Of a stretch of 27,222 nucleotides of DNA, positions 14,435 to 22,309 are shown piece after piece (positions within the stretch are counted from its first letter, which is position 1; each line of letters starts with the position of its first letter). The notes under the pieces were generated by a model. That model had not been told where the DNA came from. It did no database searches and saw nothing but the letters and a program-made list of their open reading frames with translations. Position numbers and translations under genes: made by a program. This DNA comes from Paenibacillaceae bacterium UBA6304 (GTDB lineage Bacteria; Bacillota; Bacilli; Paenibacillales; Paenibacillaceae): contig DJTQ01000113.1 in NCBI GenBank assembly GCA_002439285.1, forward strand, positions 1-27,222. The letters are read 5' to 3'.

Positions 14435-15628
14435 CTACAAGAATCTGCCTTTCTTCAGGACGAGAGGAATGCCGCCAATAATAAACAGGTAGCGCATATC
14501 GACCAGCTTCTTGAGCTGAGCGGCCACCCAGCCTTTGTACTTTTTGCCAAAGGCAGTCGCCACCGCTTCCCCTTTACCCAGGGAAGCAACCGTCCCTTTA
14601 TTGCTGAAGAGAAATTTCTTGAACTCTTTGCCGCGGATCGAAGCTACTACGTTTTGTGCGCAAATGACCCCCTGCTGCATGGCGATTTGCGCAGTCGGAG
14701 GATACGGACGGCCTTCCGGATTAAACATCAGCGAGTTATCCCCGATGATAAACACATGCTCGTGGCCTGGCGCGCGCAAATATTCATCGATCTTGACGCG
14801 GCCTCTAGCCGTTTCGAAGCCTGCCGCTTCAATCAGCCGGTTGCCGCGGATACCTCCGGTCCAAACGACAGTAGCGGATTTAATCTCTTCACCGGTAGCC
14901 AACACGACGCCATCCGGCATGCATTCCTTAATCGCTACACCGATTTTGAACTGAACGCCCTTCTTCTTCAGGACCTCCATGGCATAATCAACCAGCTCCG
15001 GATCAAAGCCTGGAAGCGCGGAAGGAGCAGCTTCTACATTATACACATTCACCATACTCGGATCGACGTCATATTCTTTGCAGAGATAAGGAATCCGGTC
15101 CGCCAGCTCAGCAACAAATTCAATACCGCTGAAACCTGCACCGCCCACAACGAAATTAAGACGGTCTGTACGGCTCTCATCCATCTTAAACATGGCAAAT
15201 TGGTATTCGATATGCTGACGGATCAATCGCACCGAATTGATGCTGCGAATCGTCATGGCATATTCCGACAGGCCCGGTATGCCGAATGATTCCGGTTCTC
15301 CGCCGAGCGCGATGATCAGATAATCATAAGACAGCGTCCCGTCTTGAAGAACGACCTTTTTGTCCGAAAGACGAATCTCCTGAACATTCGATTTAACGAG
15401 GTCGATTTTGAATTCATCGATCAATTTGGAGATCGGAACGCGTGTATGCTCTATGGAATCGGTTCCGGCCGCAGGCATATGCAAATGCGTGGTGAAGTAA
15501 TGGTAATCATGCCTGTTCACCAGGGTAACGTCTGCTTCATTGTAATTCAATTCTTTTTGCAGGCGCTGCGCAGTCAAAATACCGCCATATCCCGCACCAA
15601 GAATGACGATTTTAGGTATGGTACTCAT
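14435..15628 (-). CDS. ndh: Type II NADH dehydrogenase (NADH:menaquinone oxidoreductase)
   Basis: 397-residue FAD flavoprotein that passes electrons from NADH to menaquinone without pumping protons, at the inner face of the membrane. FAD site: ILGAGYGG (about 9-16). NADH site: VVGGAGFSGIEFV near 160-172. The third motif FIIGDNSLMF and the quinone-side AQIAMQQGV are present. The C-terminal amphipathic helices (WVAAQLKKLVDMRYLFIIGG) give membrane binding. GGAAGGAG lies about 10 bases upstream of the ATG. A Rex-like operator overlaps the candidate -10, fitting the known Rex control of B. subtilis ndh (yjlD). Confidence 0.95.
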   Translation of the reverse strand: MSTIPKIVILGAGYGGILTAQRLQKELNYNEADVTLVNRHDYHYFTTHLHMPAAGTDSIEHTRVPISKLIDEFKIDLVKSNVQEIRLSDKKVVLQDGTLSYDYLIIALGGEPESFGIPGLSEYAMTIRSINSVRLIRQHIEYQFAMFKMDESRTDRLNFVVGGAGFSGIEFVAELADRIPYLCKEYDVDPSMVNVYNVEAAPSALPGFDPELVDYAMEVLKKKGVQFKIGVAIKECMPDGVVLATGEEIKSATVVWTGGIRGNRLIEAAGFETARGRVKIDEYLRAPGHEHVFIIGDNSLMFNPEGRPYPPTAQIAMQQGVICAQNVVASIRGKEFKKFLFSNKGTVASLGKGEAVATAFGKKYKGWVAAQLKKLVDMRYLFIIGGIPLVLKKGRFL

Positions 15629-15688
15629 CAGGCTTGTTCTCCTTCCAGGGGTTGAAGCTCTATATTTTATATAAAACCAAAAACTCTA

Positions 15689-15706
15689 ATGTGAAATTAT
15701 ACACAT
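15689..15706 (-). promoter_or_regulatory. Rex-like operator overlapping the ndh -10
   Basis: Minus-strand ATGTGTATAATTTCACAT matches the Rex consensus TTGTGAAWWWWTTCACAA at 15 of 18 positions by eye, and holds TATAAT, the likely -10 of ndh. Rex senses NADH/NAD+ and represses such genes when NAD+ is plentiful. A Crp/Fnr-type site (TGTGA-N6-TCACA) is the alternative reading, with one mismatch. Confidence 0.6.
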
Positions 15707-15957
15707 AAAAAAATAGTCTCTGGTGACAATCCATTTTGTTATTGTGCGACATTTGTCACATTTATTTTAAACCGTTGCCGAATAATTATCAAAAATAATA
15801 CACACCATTTTCATAAATGTACTCTTTTCGTCACATATCTGTGTACATACATTTGAATAATATCGGCTTTTGTATAAAAGATCAAGTCTTATTTTACGCT
15901 GTTTCCCGGCGTTTTACAGACCTTTCCCAACTTAAATTCGACAATTTTTGGTCCGCT

Positions 15958-15986
15958 TTGCAAGGCCCTGATACGATAGCTATAAT
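15958..15986 (+). promoter_or_regulatory. yumC promoter
   Basis: TTGCAA, a 17-base spacer and TATAAT, about 55 bases upstream of the yumC start. The rest of the ndh-yumC intergenic region (15629-16039) is AT-rich with several CACA/TGTG inverted pairs near 15736-15755 and 15836-15852. Confidence 0.8.
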
Positions 15987-16039
15987 AAAGTAGAAATGAC
16001 AGTATAAAGTTTTCTGAAATCAACCGGAGGTGTTTGCTT

Positions 16040-17041
16040 GTGTCATCCCAACCTGTAAGCGGCGAATTTACCGACCTGCTCATTATCGGAGGCGGGCCGG
16101 CAGGCATGTTTGCTGCTTTTTACGGCGGAATGCGTAAAGCGTCCGTTAAATTAATCGAAAGTATGCCTCAGCTGGGAGGGCAGGTTGCCGCCCTGTATCC
16201 TGAGAAAAATATTTACGATATCGCCGGTTTCCCTAAAATTACCGGTCAAGAACTGGTCCATAACTTGAACGAGCAGCTAAAGATGTTTAATCCGGACATT
16301 CGTCTGGAAGAAAAAGTGCTGCAGATCGAGAAGAAAGACGAGCGTCATTTTATCGTCACGACCGACAAAGAGGTCCATCATGCCCGCGCCCTGATTGTTA
16401 CAGCCGGGGTCGGAGCATTCGAGCCGCGCCGCTTGGAGCTGGAGAACGCTGCTCAATTCGAAAAAAGCAATCTTCATTATTTCGTTAGCGATCTCAGCAA
16501 ATTCCAAGGCCGTCGCGTATTGATCAGCGGTGGCGGAGACTCCGCGGTAGACTGGGCGCTCATGCTCGAGCCCATTGCCGAGCAGGTCACACTCATTCAC
16601 CGTCGTGATAAATTCCGCGCCCATGAACATAGCGTTGAGAATTTGATGGCTTCCAGCGTTCAGGTTATTACCCCGATGGAAATTACCGCTTTGCACGGGG
16701 ATACCAAGATCGAACGCGTTACCCTCTCACACTGTAAAACGCAGGAAACGCAGGAGATCGAAGTCGATGATGTCATCGTCAACTTCGGATTTGTTTCCTC
16801 ACTCGGACCGATCGCGGAATGGGGGCTGGAGATCGACTCCAATGCCATTGTAGTCGATTCCCGCATGGAGAGCTCCATTCCTGGCATTTTTGCAGCTGGC
16901 GACATCACTACTTATCCCGGCAAGCTTGACCTGATCGCCGTCGGATTCGGCGAAGCGCCAACCGCTGTCAATAACGCAAAGGTGTACATTGATCCGGACG
17001 CCAAGTTATCTCCTGGGCATAGCAGCAACATGAAGATCTAG
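16040..17041 (+). CDS. yumC: Ferredoxin/flavodoxin-NADP+ reductase, thioredoxin-reductase type
   Basis: About 333 residues. FAD site [12 protein letters not shown] near the start, NADP site [11 protein letters not shown] in the middle, FAD site [12 protein letters not shown] near the end, and the C-terminal [14 protein letters not shown] region ([17 protein letters not shown]). The CxxC of thioredoxin reductases is absent, which defines the YumC-type ferredoxin-NADP reductases. The start is GTG at 16040, nine bases after GGAGG; an in-frame TTG at 16034 is too close. A good sigma-A promoter lies upstream. Confidence 0.93.
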   Translation: MSSQPVSGEFTDLLIIGGGPAGMFAAFYGGMRKASVKLIESMPQLGGQVAALYPEKNIYDIAGFPKITGQELVHNLNEQLKMFNPDIRLEEKVLQIEKKDERHFIVTTDKEVHHARALIVTAGVGAFEPRRLELENAAQFEKSNLHYFVSDLSKFQGRRVLISGGGDSAVDWALMLEPIAEQVTLIHRRDKFRAHEHSVENLMASSVQVITPMEITALHGDTKIERVTLSHCKTQETQEIEVDDVIVNFGFVSSLGPIAEWGLEIDSNAIVVDSRMESSIPGIFAAGDITTYPGKLDLIAVGFGEAPTAVNNAKVYIDPDAKLSPGHSSNMKI

Positions 17042-17060
17042 TTACATGAGATGAAACAAA

Positions 17061-17115
17061 AAAGGGTATCTTAACTTTACGCAGGAAATACTTGCTGTAA
17101 AGGAGAGATACCCTT
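17061..17115 (+). promoter_or_regulatory. Hairpin enclosing the ribosome binding site of the zinc-ribbon gene
   Basis: AAAGGGTATCT (17062-17072) pairs with AGATACCCTTT (17105-17115), and inside it CTTTAC pairs with GTAAAG. The Shine-Dalgarno AAAGGAG (17099-17105) and the first base of the TTG start lie in the 3' arm. There is no U-run after it, so a terminator for yumC is less likely than translational control. Confidence 0.65.
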
Positions 17116-17363
17116 TGTCTTATATATGCCCTCTATGCAACGGAATGGCAGAGCTGTCTGCGAACTGTCCCGATTGCGGTTACATACTGGAAAACGTCGG
17201 TAAAAAAGAGGACTACGCCGGACCTTACAGTCCCTATGGCTCGGCAGACCAGTACACCTCGGCATATTCCGTTCAAGCTCCTTCAGGTTGCGAACATGTG
17301 GTGATGTGCTCGCATTGCCATGAAGCCTATATTTATCATGTCAACGCTTGGAAAGCGCCTTAA
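17115..17363 (+). CDS. Small zinc-ribbon protein, unknown function
   Basis: 82 residues with paired metal-binding knuckles: C5/C8 (CPLC), C18/C21 (CPDC), then C59, C65 and C68 (CSHC) with H69. The middle (about 30-57) is Tyr/Ser/Pro-rich and probably disordered. The start is TTG at 17115, nine bases after AGGAG. The start region is locked in a long hairpin. Lies 73 bases after yumC on the same strand and may share its transcript. No specific family recognised. Confidence 0.75.
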   Translation: MSYICPLCNGMAELSANCPDCGYILENVGKKEDYAGPYSPYGSADQYTSAYSVQAPSGCEHVVMCSHCHEAYIYHVNAWKAP

Positions 17364-17399
17364 TGTCAGCTTGTCCATCACAAATCGACAGTTACCCAT

Positions 17400-17540
17400 T
17401 TAATGTAAGAGAGGAGAAAAAGTCATTAGATCGCGTCTATGGATCTCTGCCAACAGCAGTGCAATGAACTCCCGGTCCAATTGAAGCGAAGTAGCCATAT
17501 GATAGGATTCGAGCAGCATCTCGTCTGTTAACATCGCCAT
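17400..17540 (-). CDS. sda: Sporulation inhibitor Sda
   Basis: 46 residues, the same length as short B. subtilis Sda. LTDEMLLESYHMATSLQLD and REFIALLLAEIHRRDL match the two-helix hairpin of Sda, which binds histidine kinase KinA and blocks the phosphorelay when DNA replication is disturbed. ATG at 17538-17540 is chosen; upstream in-frame codons precede the AGAAGGGA ribosome binding site. A DnaA-box cluster lies upstream, in line with the known DnaA control of sda. Confidence 0.9.
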   Translation of the reverse strand: MAMLTDEMLLESYHMATSLQLDREFIALLLAEIHRRDLMTFSPLLH

Positions 17541-17570
17541 TGATAACACATCCCTTCTATATTTTTCCTC

Positions 17571-17599
17571 ATCATAACAAGAAATTCCCGGCAGAACAA
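17571..17599 (-). promoter_or_regulatory. sda promoter
   Basis: Minus-strand TTGTTC, a 17-base spacer and TATGAT with a TGT extension before the -10. The first DnaA box begins 10 bases upstream of the -35. Confidence 0.7.
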
Positions 17600-17608
17600 G
17601 CGTTCCTG

Positions 17609-17709
17609 TTATCCACAAAAGGCTGTGGAAATCCTGTGAATAACATGTTAGTAATAAAGCTCATTCATTGTAGAATAAGATAGGATAATGTGGATAAAAG
17701 TTATTCACA
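17609..17709. promoter_or_regulatory. Cluster of four perfect DnaA boxes upstream of sda
   Basis: Four 9-mers fitting TTATNCACA: TTATCCACA (17609-17617, plus), TTATTCACA (17635-17643, minus), TTATCCACA (17689-17697, minus) and TTATTCACA (17701-17709, plus). Weaker matches are near 17623 and 17778-17786. Known biology: DnaA activates sda in B. subtilis from boxes at its promoter. Confidence 0.9.
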
Positions 17710-17812
17710 GGATATTTCAGCCCTATTTCCCAACCAAAAAAATATTTATTTCACGTAATTTTTATACTTTATTAACCTGTGGAACTTTGGAATAAACCCC
17801 CCGAACCAAAAA

Positions 17813-18478
17813 TTATTGCGGCCGAGTATTTACTTCAAATATCCACAGCCTCCCGCCTCGATCAATTCCATAATCAAATCCTAGTTGTTCGATGCCCGGA
17901 AACGCGGATTCGAGAATCCCGATGCAAGTGTTTGTGAGGTTGCGCATTTCCTGGCGTTTTTGCCTTGCGGCTCCTTTTCTGCGAAGAGATAGACCTAAAC
18001 CCTGCTTGGCGGTTAATAAGGTCCCTCCTTTGCACAAATTCGTGACGAACAAACCGGGACGAGCCAGTCTCCCCACCATCGACCGGTAAATCCAGCTTCC
18101 ATTCTGTTTAGCTACCTTTACGCGATAGTCAATGGGGCGGCCAGCGATTCTGGCCAAGTGAATGCCTTGCTGAATCATGTATTTCCGGCCGACCTTTACC
18201 CGGTTTAACGCTTGGAACATAGCCTCGAAGCTTCTGAACGATTTCTGGGCGGAATTATAAGTAAAAGAGTACAACCCTCGGGTCCAGGCCACTTTTATAA
18301 CTCCGTAGCCGCCACCGCCTCTGAGCGGCTTAATGACCACCATACCAAACAGATGCAGCATGCTCCTTAACGATTCCGCACTATACAATCGGGTTTGCGG
18401 TATGTGGGCGGCCACGTCTGCGTTGCTGAGTAGCGCTTCCGTTTTGAGCCATTTGTTGGCCAGTTGTCTTCCCGCCAT
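17813..18478 (-). CDS. YheC/YheD-family ATP-grasp protein
   Basis: 221 residues resembling the ATP-grasp domain of YheC/YheD, proteins associated with the spore coat in Bacillus. Seen: VVIKPLRGGGGYGVIKV (ATP-binding strand and Gly-rich loop), YMIQQGIHLARIAGRPIDYRV (nucleotide and Arg region) and GFDYGIDRGGRLWIFEVN (metal-binding Asp/Glu/Asn). The substrate is unknown. AAAGGGG precedes the ATG by about ten bases. The protein stops right after EVNTRPQ, so it is a minimal version. No terminator is obvious before the DnaA-box region. Confidence 0.8.
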   Translation of the reverse strand: MAGRQLANKWLKTEALLSNADVAAHIPQTRLYSAESLRSMLHLFGMVVIKPLRGGGGYGVIKVAWTRGLYSFTYNSAQKSFRSFEAMFQALNRVKVGRKYMIQQGIHLARIAGRPIDYRVKVAKQNGSWIYRSMVGRLARPGLFVTNLCKGGTLLTAKQGLGLSLRRKGAARQKRQEMRNLTNTCIGILESAFPGIEQLGFDYGIDRGGRLWIFEVNTRPQ

Positions 18479-18580
18479 GACACCATCCCCTTTCCGTTAT
18501 AAGTTATTCATACTCAAACCTGGTCTGGTGTTCTTGGATGATTGTCCGCGGCGCGTGCCTGTTTTACCTTCCCCGCTTCT

Positions 18581-18608
18581 TTGCAAAATGAATAAATTAA
18601 CGTATAGT
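18581..18608 (+). promoter_or_regulatory. Candidate promoter of the 71-residue membrane protein gene
   Basis: TTGCAA, a 16-base spacer and TATAGT, about 40 bases upstream of the start codon. Confidence 0.5.
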
Positions 18609-18649
18609 AAGGGCTAACATGATTTATTGCAGAGGGGGTTCCTTGCATC

Positions 18650-18865
18650 ATGATAGAAACTACGATGGAGAACATGTTCGAAATCCTATACTGGTTTGCC
18701 ATGATCGCCATGTCACTAATGCTGGCGGCGATTACGGTCATGCTGTTCATTACGGGGTTCAAATTCGCCAAGGGATCCCGCAAAGGGCTGGGCGCCGGAT
18801 GTATCGCATTCTCGCTGGTGGCCGCGGGCATGGTAGTTTTTATGGTAGAGAAGCAGTTCTTCTAG
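18650..18865 (+). CDS. Small two-helix membrane protein, unknown function
   Basis: 71 residues: a short acidic N-terminus, a membrane helix (about 10-35, ILYWFAMIAMSLMLAAITVM and on), a basic loop KFAKGSRKG, and a second helix (about 47-65). GAGGGGG lies upstream of the ATG. With its own promoter and a clear terminator it forms a single-gene unit. No family recognised. Confidence 0.7.
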   Translation: MIETTMENMFEILYWFAMIAMSLMLAAITVMLFITGFKFAKGSRKGLGAGCIAFSLVAAGMVVFMVEKQFF

Positions 18866-18882
18866 AGCTCGTCACAGGGTGG

Positions 18883-18925
18883 GATTCATATCCTTCGATA
18901 ACCGAGGAGATATGAATCTTTTTAT
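18883..18925 (+). terminator. Terminator of the 71-residue gene
   Basis: GATTCATATC / GATATGAATC perfect 10-pair stem followed by TTTTTATTT. Confidence 0.88.
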
Positions 18926-18990
18926 TTCCGGCAATTTTTTCGTAAATCTCTGAAACTAATTGGTTTTTTTGCGTAATACTATATTAGTGC

Positions 18991-19142
18991 GTGTTCAAAA
19001 AGTCAGGTGAGTAGCGGAGCGTACATGGGGTACATGGGGTACATGGGGTACGTGAGCAACGGAAGGCCCGGCTGAATTCAAGATTCGACGTCGAATCCGC
19101 TTCATGATCTGCTTCGTCGTGGAAAGATGATTTTTTGAACTA
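18991..19142 (+). repeat. Dispersed intergenic repeat, copy 2
   Basis: Inverted relative to copy 1 at 5666-5819. Ends are GTTCAAAAAGTCAGG and TTTTTTGAAC, short inverted termini. It contains the palindrome GATTCGACGTCGAATC and a perfect tandem array of three 9-base units (GTACATGGG, 19021-19047), where copy 1 has one. It lacks about 35 bases present in copy 1 next to the GTCAGG end. Non-coding. It lies just ahead of the AI-2E transporter gene. Confidence 0.85.
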
Positions 19143-19183
19143 CCTTTAATAAGACTTGATACCGACAGGAGGACTTTGCTTTC

Positions 19184-20389
19184 ATGGGAAGCACGAATAG
19201 CTGGAGCGAACGCTTCAAGAAATTTTTTCTGAATAACCGGTTTGTAGTTTTTCTTCTGATTTTGGCATTGATCGGACTGAATATTCTGATTTTCGATAAA
19301 GTTTCTTTTGTGTTTAAACCGATCACTGTACTGCTTAAGACCGTACTGTTTCCGATTTTGCTAACCGGCGCGATCTATTATTTACTGAATCCTCTGGTCG
19401 ATTGGCTTGAGCGCAAAGGCATCCCCCGCGTCTATACCATCGTTGCTCTTTACCTGTTAATCGTAGGCGTCATCACGATCGTGATCCTTTCCGTCGTTCC
19501 AATCGTGCAGCGGCAGATCACCGATCTGATCGACAACTTCCCGAAATACAGTTATGAAGTGCAAGTGCAATTCGAAAAATTAATCGGCAGTAATTTCTTT
19601 CATCAGGTTCAGGAATCGACCGGATTCAATCCGACAAAACTGGGGGAAACGATCTCCGAACAGGCCACCTCTATCCTGGATAACGCCTGGTCCGGCATCG
19701 GCGGATTTCTGGGCGCGCTGAAAGATATTATTCTGGCCATCGTAACCGTTCCGTTCATTCTCTTCTACTTGCTCAAGGACGGCAAGAAACTTCCCGGCTT
19801 CATCTTGAGATATGTCCCTGTACGATTCCGCAACCAGACCAACCGGGTTATGTCGGAAATGAACGGCCAAATCAGTTCTTACATCCGCGGACAAATCATC
19901 GTCAGCTTCTGTATCGGGGTCTTGCTGTATATCGGCTTTTTGATCATCGGCATGGATTATTCCTTGGTACTCGCGATTATCGCGTCATTTACCAGCATCG
20001 TACCTTATCTGGGGCCTGCGATTGCCATTACGCCTGCGCTTATTATCGCGATCGTTACGTCTCCGTTCATGCTGTTAAAACTGATCATCGTCTGGACCGT
20101 GGTGCAATTGATCGAGGGCAAATTCATTTCTCCGCAAATCATGGGGAAAACGTTGAGAATCCATCCGATTACGATTATTTTCGTTATCTTAACCGCCGGA
20201 AATTTGTTCGGTGTATTGGGGATCATTTTAGCGGTGCCCGGCTATGCCGTGCTTAAGGTCGTTATTACCCACCTGTTCAAATGGTTCGAAATGCGTTCTC
20301 ATCTCTACGATCCATTGGCGAACGCAGAGGAGCCCGGCCCCGATGTGGAAGTTACCGTTAAAGTAACCAATCCGGAGCAAGGCCAGTAA
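19184..20389 (+). CDS. AI-2E family transporter (PerM/YueF-like)
   Basis: 401-residue polytopic membrane protein with about eight hydrophobic segments. Family features: the N-terminal helix pair, the soluble stretch after [19 protein letters not shown], the [13 protein letters not shown] segment, and the conserved C-terminal half ([53 protein letters not shown]). Some members export AI-2, others act as Na+(Li+)/H+ antiporters, so substrate is open. AGGAGG lies about 11 bases upstream of the ATG. Copy 2 of the dispersed repeat ends about 40 bases before the start and may hold or disrupt its promoter. Confidence 0.9.
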   Translation: MGSTNSWSERFKKFFLNNRFVVFLLILALIGLNILIFDKVSFVFKPITVLLKTVLFPILLTGAIYYLLNPLVDWLERKGIPRVYTIVALYLLIVGVITIVILSVVPIVQRQITDLIDNFPKYSYEVQVQFEKLIGSNFFHQVQESTGFNPTKLGETISEQATSILDNAWSGIGGFLGALKDIILAIVTVPFILFYLLKDGKKLPGFILRYVPVRFRNQTNRVMSEMNGQISSYIRGQIIVSFCIGVLLYIGFLIIGMDYSLVLAIIASFTSIVPYLGPAIAITPALIIAIVTSPFMLLKLIIVWTVVQLIEGKFISPQIMGKTLRIHPITIIFVILTAGNLFGVLGIILAVPGYAVLKVVITHLFKWFEMRSHLYDPLANAEEPGPDVEVTVKVTNPEQGQ

Positions 20390-20400
20390 GTGAAATAGAA

Positions 20401-20445
20401 AGGCTGTACCGGAAGATCCTTGGACCTTCCGGTACAGCCTTTTTC
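20401..20445 (+). terminator. Terminator of the AI-2E transporter gene
   Basis: AGGCTGTACCGGAAG pairs with CTTCCGGTACAGCCT, then TTTTT. A diverged relative of this hairpin occurs at 21125-21171. Confidence 0.92.
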
Positions 20446-20582
20446 GTCGTTATTATTAATCCTTATTCAATTTCCATAAATAATCTAAATGTTATTTACT
20501 CTTCACTTTCCAACATCTTTCGACATTCCTTATATAGTAAAATATCTTTGGTTTATATTCTTAGTTAGAAGGGTGGACCCAA

Positions 20583-21092
20583 GTGGATACTATAATCAAA
20601 AACTTTAAAGGTAACTTAGTTAACAATAAAATGTATATTAAGGACGAATCCAATCACGAATGGGAAGCTTCATTTAATTGGGGACCTAGGCCGGCCAGTG
20701 AAGAAGAGATAGAGAATCTCATAGCCTTGACAGGGTGGCAGCTCCCGGAAGCCTACCTTGATTTTTTAAGGATACATAATGGTGCACAATTATTTTTAGA
20801 TCCTGATTTAACTCAGTGTGTCGATATTTATTCAACTAAAGAGATTATCTCGTATTATAACAGTTATTATCTTGGTAATAATTCATTACGCTCTGCCTAT
20901 CCAAAGGAATGGTGTATGATCGGTGAGTATAATGGTGTAGGAGATGTCTTTTTTATTAATACTTCAAATGTTGAAAGCAGTAAATCATATGTAATATGCC
21001 AAAGTAACTATAGTTTTTTTGAATTATCTATAGACTTCAAGGAATGGTTTCGATTACTGCTTGATAATGAAGGTAGAAGGTTTTGGATTTGA
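20583..21092 (+). CDS. SMI1/KNR4 (SUKH) family protein
   Basis: 169 residues. The core of the family is clear: RPASEEEIENLIALTGWQLP, EAYLDFLRIHNGA, then a C-terminal DVFFINTSN and DFKEWFRLLL. Members of this superfamily often serve as immunity proteins against secreted or contact-dependent toxins; no toxin gene is seen beside it. The start is GTG at 20583 with AAGGGTGG six bases upstream. Base use is clearly more AT-rich than the neighbours, and two related terminators bracket the gene, both of which suggest acquisition. The role as an immunity protein is inference. Confidence 0.88.
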   Translation: MDTIIKNFKGNLVNNKMYIKDESNHEWEASFNWGPRPASEEEIENLIALTGWQLPEAYLDFLRIHNGAQLFLDPDLTQCVDIYSTKEIISYYNSYYLGNNSLRSAYPKEWCMIGEYNGVGDVFFINTSNVESSKSYVICQSNYSFFELSIDFKEWFRLLLDNEGRRFWI

Positions 21093-21124
21093 CCTTTTCA
21101 AGATCTATAAATACAAATCAATTG

Positions 21125-21171
21125 AAACGGTTGTGCCGGAAGATCTTTGACCTTTCGGCATAGCCGTTTCC
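21125..21171 (+). terminator. Terminator after the SMI1/KNR4 gene, related to the one at 20401
   Basis: AAACGGTTGTGCCGGAAG pairs with CTTTCGGCATAGCCGTTT through G-U pairs, then CC and TTC. About 30 of 38 bases match the hairpin at 20403-20440. Confidence 0.75.
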
Positions 21172-21271
21172 TTCTGAAACAAACATAATCAGGAATCGAT
21201 TTATCGAAGAATGAGAACTAAAAGGACTATTTAAGTGTTATGTATAGAGAACTACTTATACCGAGGTAATG

Positions 21272-21847
21272 ATGAAAAAGATTATTCTCATTGTACTGCT
21301 AGTAATCATATCCGGATGTTCAAGTCCTTTACCGAAGAATACAAATGAACCTATTCATAAGGAAGTTACAAACAACAACTCCGCAGGACTTGATCAGCCT
21401 CCAGCAACCAGTGAGGTAATTTCCCCTTCTCAGGAACCTCAATACTCCGATAAAGACATTGAAGGAATTTTCACGCCTCCTAATTTCACTGTAAATAAAT
21501 TTGAAATTGTCCACAAAGATAAGAAAATTGAATTTACGATGGATTATATATTCAACGAAAAATTATATACGATATTAAAGAGCGGGATTACATATTCCTT
21601 TGTTATTGTATACCCCGAGCCTGTTCAAAGCATTTTTGACAAAAAAGGTTCCGATATCATTCCCGGTAAAATAAGTTCCGATGGCCGGTTAAATTACAGT
21701 TTATCTTTTGGCGAAGAGATTGATGTTGAAATTAGTGAAGATCAATTTAAAACGATCCTAGATGATATGGAATATCAGCTTCACGTGCTCAATTCAAAAG
21801 GAGAAGTATTTCAAATGTTTCCTACGTTTAGATATATGATTGAGTGA
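21272..21847 (+). CDS. Lipoprotein, unknown function
   Basis: About 191 residues. Signal peptide MKKIILIVLLVIISGC with lipobox ISGC (lipid anchor on the Cys), a Pro/Ser/Asn-rich linker to about residue 60, then a beta-rich domain (FTVNKFEIVHKDKKIEFTMD in part). ATG at 21272 is favoured since GAGG lies five bases upstream; the adjacent ATG at 21269 is too close to it. Like the preceding SMI1/KNR4 gene it is AT-rich. No family recognised; the tail may be an immunoglobulin-like fold. Confidence 0.75.
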   Translation: MKKIILIVLLVIISGCSSPLPKNTNEPIHKEVTNNNSAGLDQPPATSEVISPSQEPQYSDKDIEGIFTPPNFTVNKFEIVHKDKKIEFTMDYIFNEKLYTILKSGITYSFVIVYPEPVQSIFDKKGSDIIPGKISSDGRLNYSLSFGEEIDVEISEDQFKTILDDMEYQLHVLNSKGEVFQMFPTFRYMIE

Positions 21848-21858
21848 GGCTAAATAAA

Positions 21859-21900
21859 AAAAGACGATTAAACGGCGATAGCAACGTTTAATCGTCTTTT
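21859..21900. terminator. Shared bidirectional terminator
   Basis: AAAAGACGATTAAACG / CGTTTAATCGTCTTTT perfect 16-pair stem between convergent genes (lipoprotein and HesB-type). Confidence 0.93.
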
Positions 21901-21929
21901 GTGTATAACTACCACAGTGTCCGCGTTAA

Positions 21930-22286
21930 TCAGTCGCAAACTTCCGGTTTGCCCTCTTCGTCACGCATGCGGAACGATTGGCCGCAGCCGCAGGAAGCGA
22001 TGGCGTTTGGATTATTGATCGTGAAGCCGCCGGACATGCCCGACTCCTGGAAGTCGATTTCAAGTCCGTTCAAATAACGGACGCTCTCCTTGCCGACTAC
22101 CACCTTGATCCCTTTAATATCCAGGTAGACGTCACCCTCGTCCTCCTGATCATCCAATCCCATGCTATATGAAAAGCCGCTGCACCCGCCGGGATTCACT
22201 CCGAGACGGAGAAACATATCCGGCGTCTCCTCTCCGGCAATCATGTCCTTAATCCGCTGAACGGCACTATCCGAGATTTCAATCAT
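21930..22286 (-). CDS. HesB/IscA/ErpA-type iron-sulfur cluster carrier
   Basis: 118 residues, A-type Fe-S carrier. The three conserved cysteines are C35 (GGCSGFSY) and C99/C101 (SCGCGQSF). An extra C117 is near the end (PEVCD). Resembles B. subtilis YutM. ATG at 22284-22286 is chosen with AGGAGG seven bases upstream; the adjacent ATG at 22289 is also possible. It is divergent from the MqnE-like gene. Together with the NifU-C gene at 25057 it supports Fe-S enzymes, perhaps including the radical SAM protein next door. Confidence 0.93.
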   Translation of the reverse strand: MIEISDSAVQRIKDMIAGEETPDMFLRLGVNPGGCSGFSYSMGLDDQEDEGDVYLDIKGIKVVVGKESVRYLNGLEIDFQESGMSGGFTINNPNAIASCGCGQSFRMRDEEGKPEVCD

Positions 22287-22309
22287 CATAACCCCTCCTT
22301 TATATTCAA

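Noticed and set aside
17061..17115. Terminator for yumC
   Set aside because: The stem is strong but is not followed by a U-run, and it carries the ribosome binding site of the next gene.
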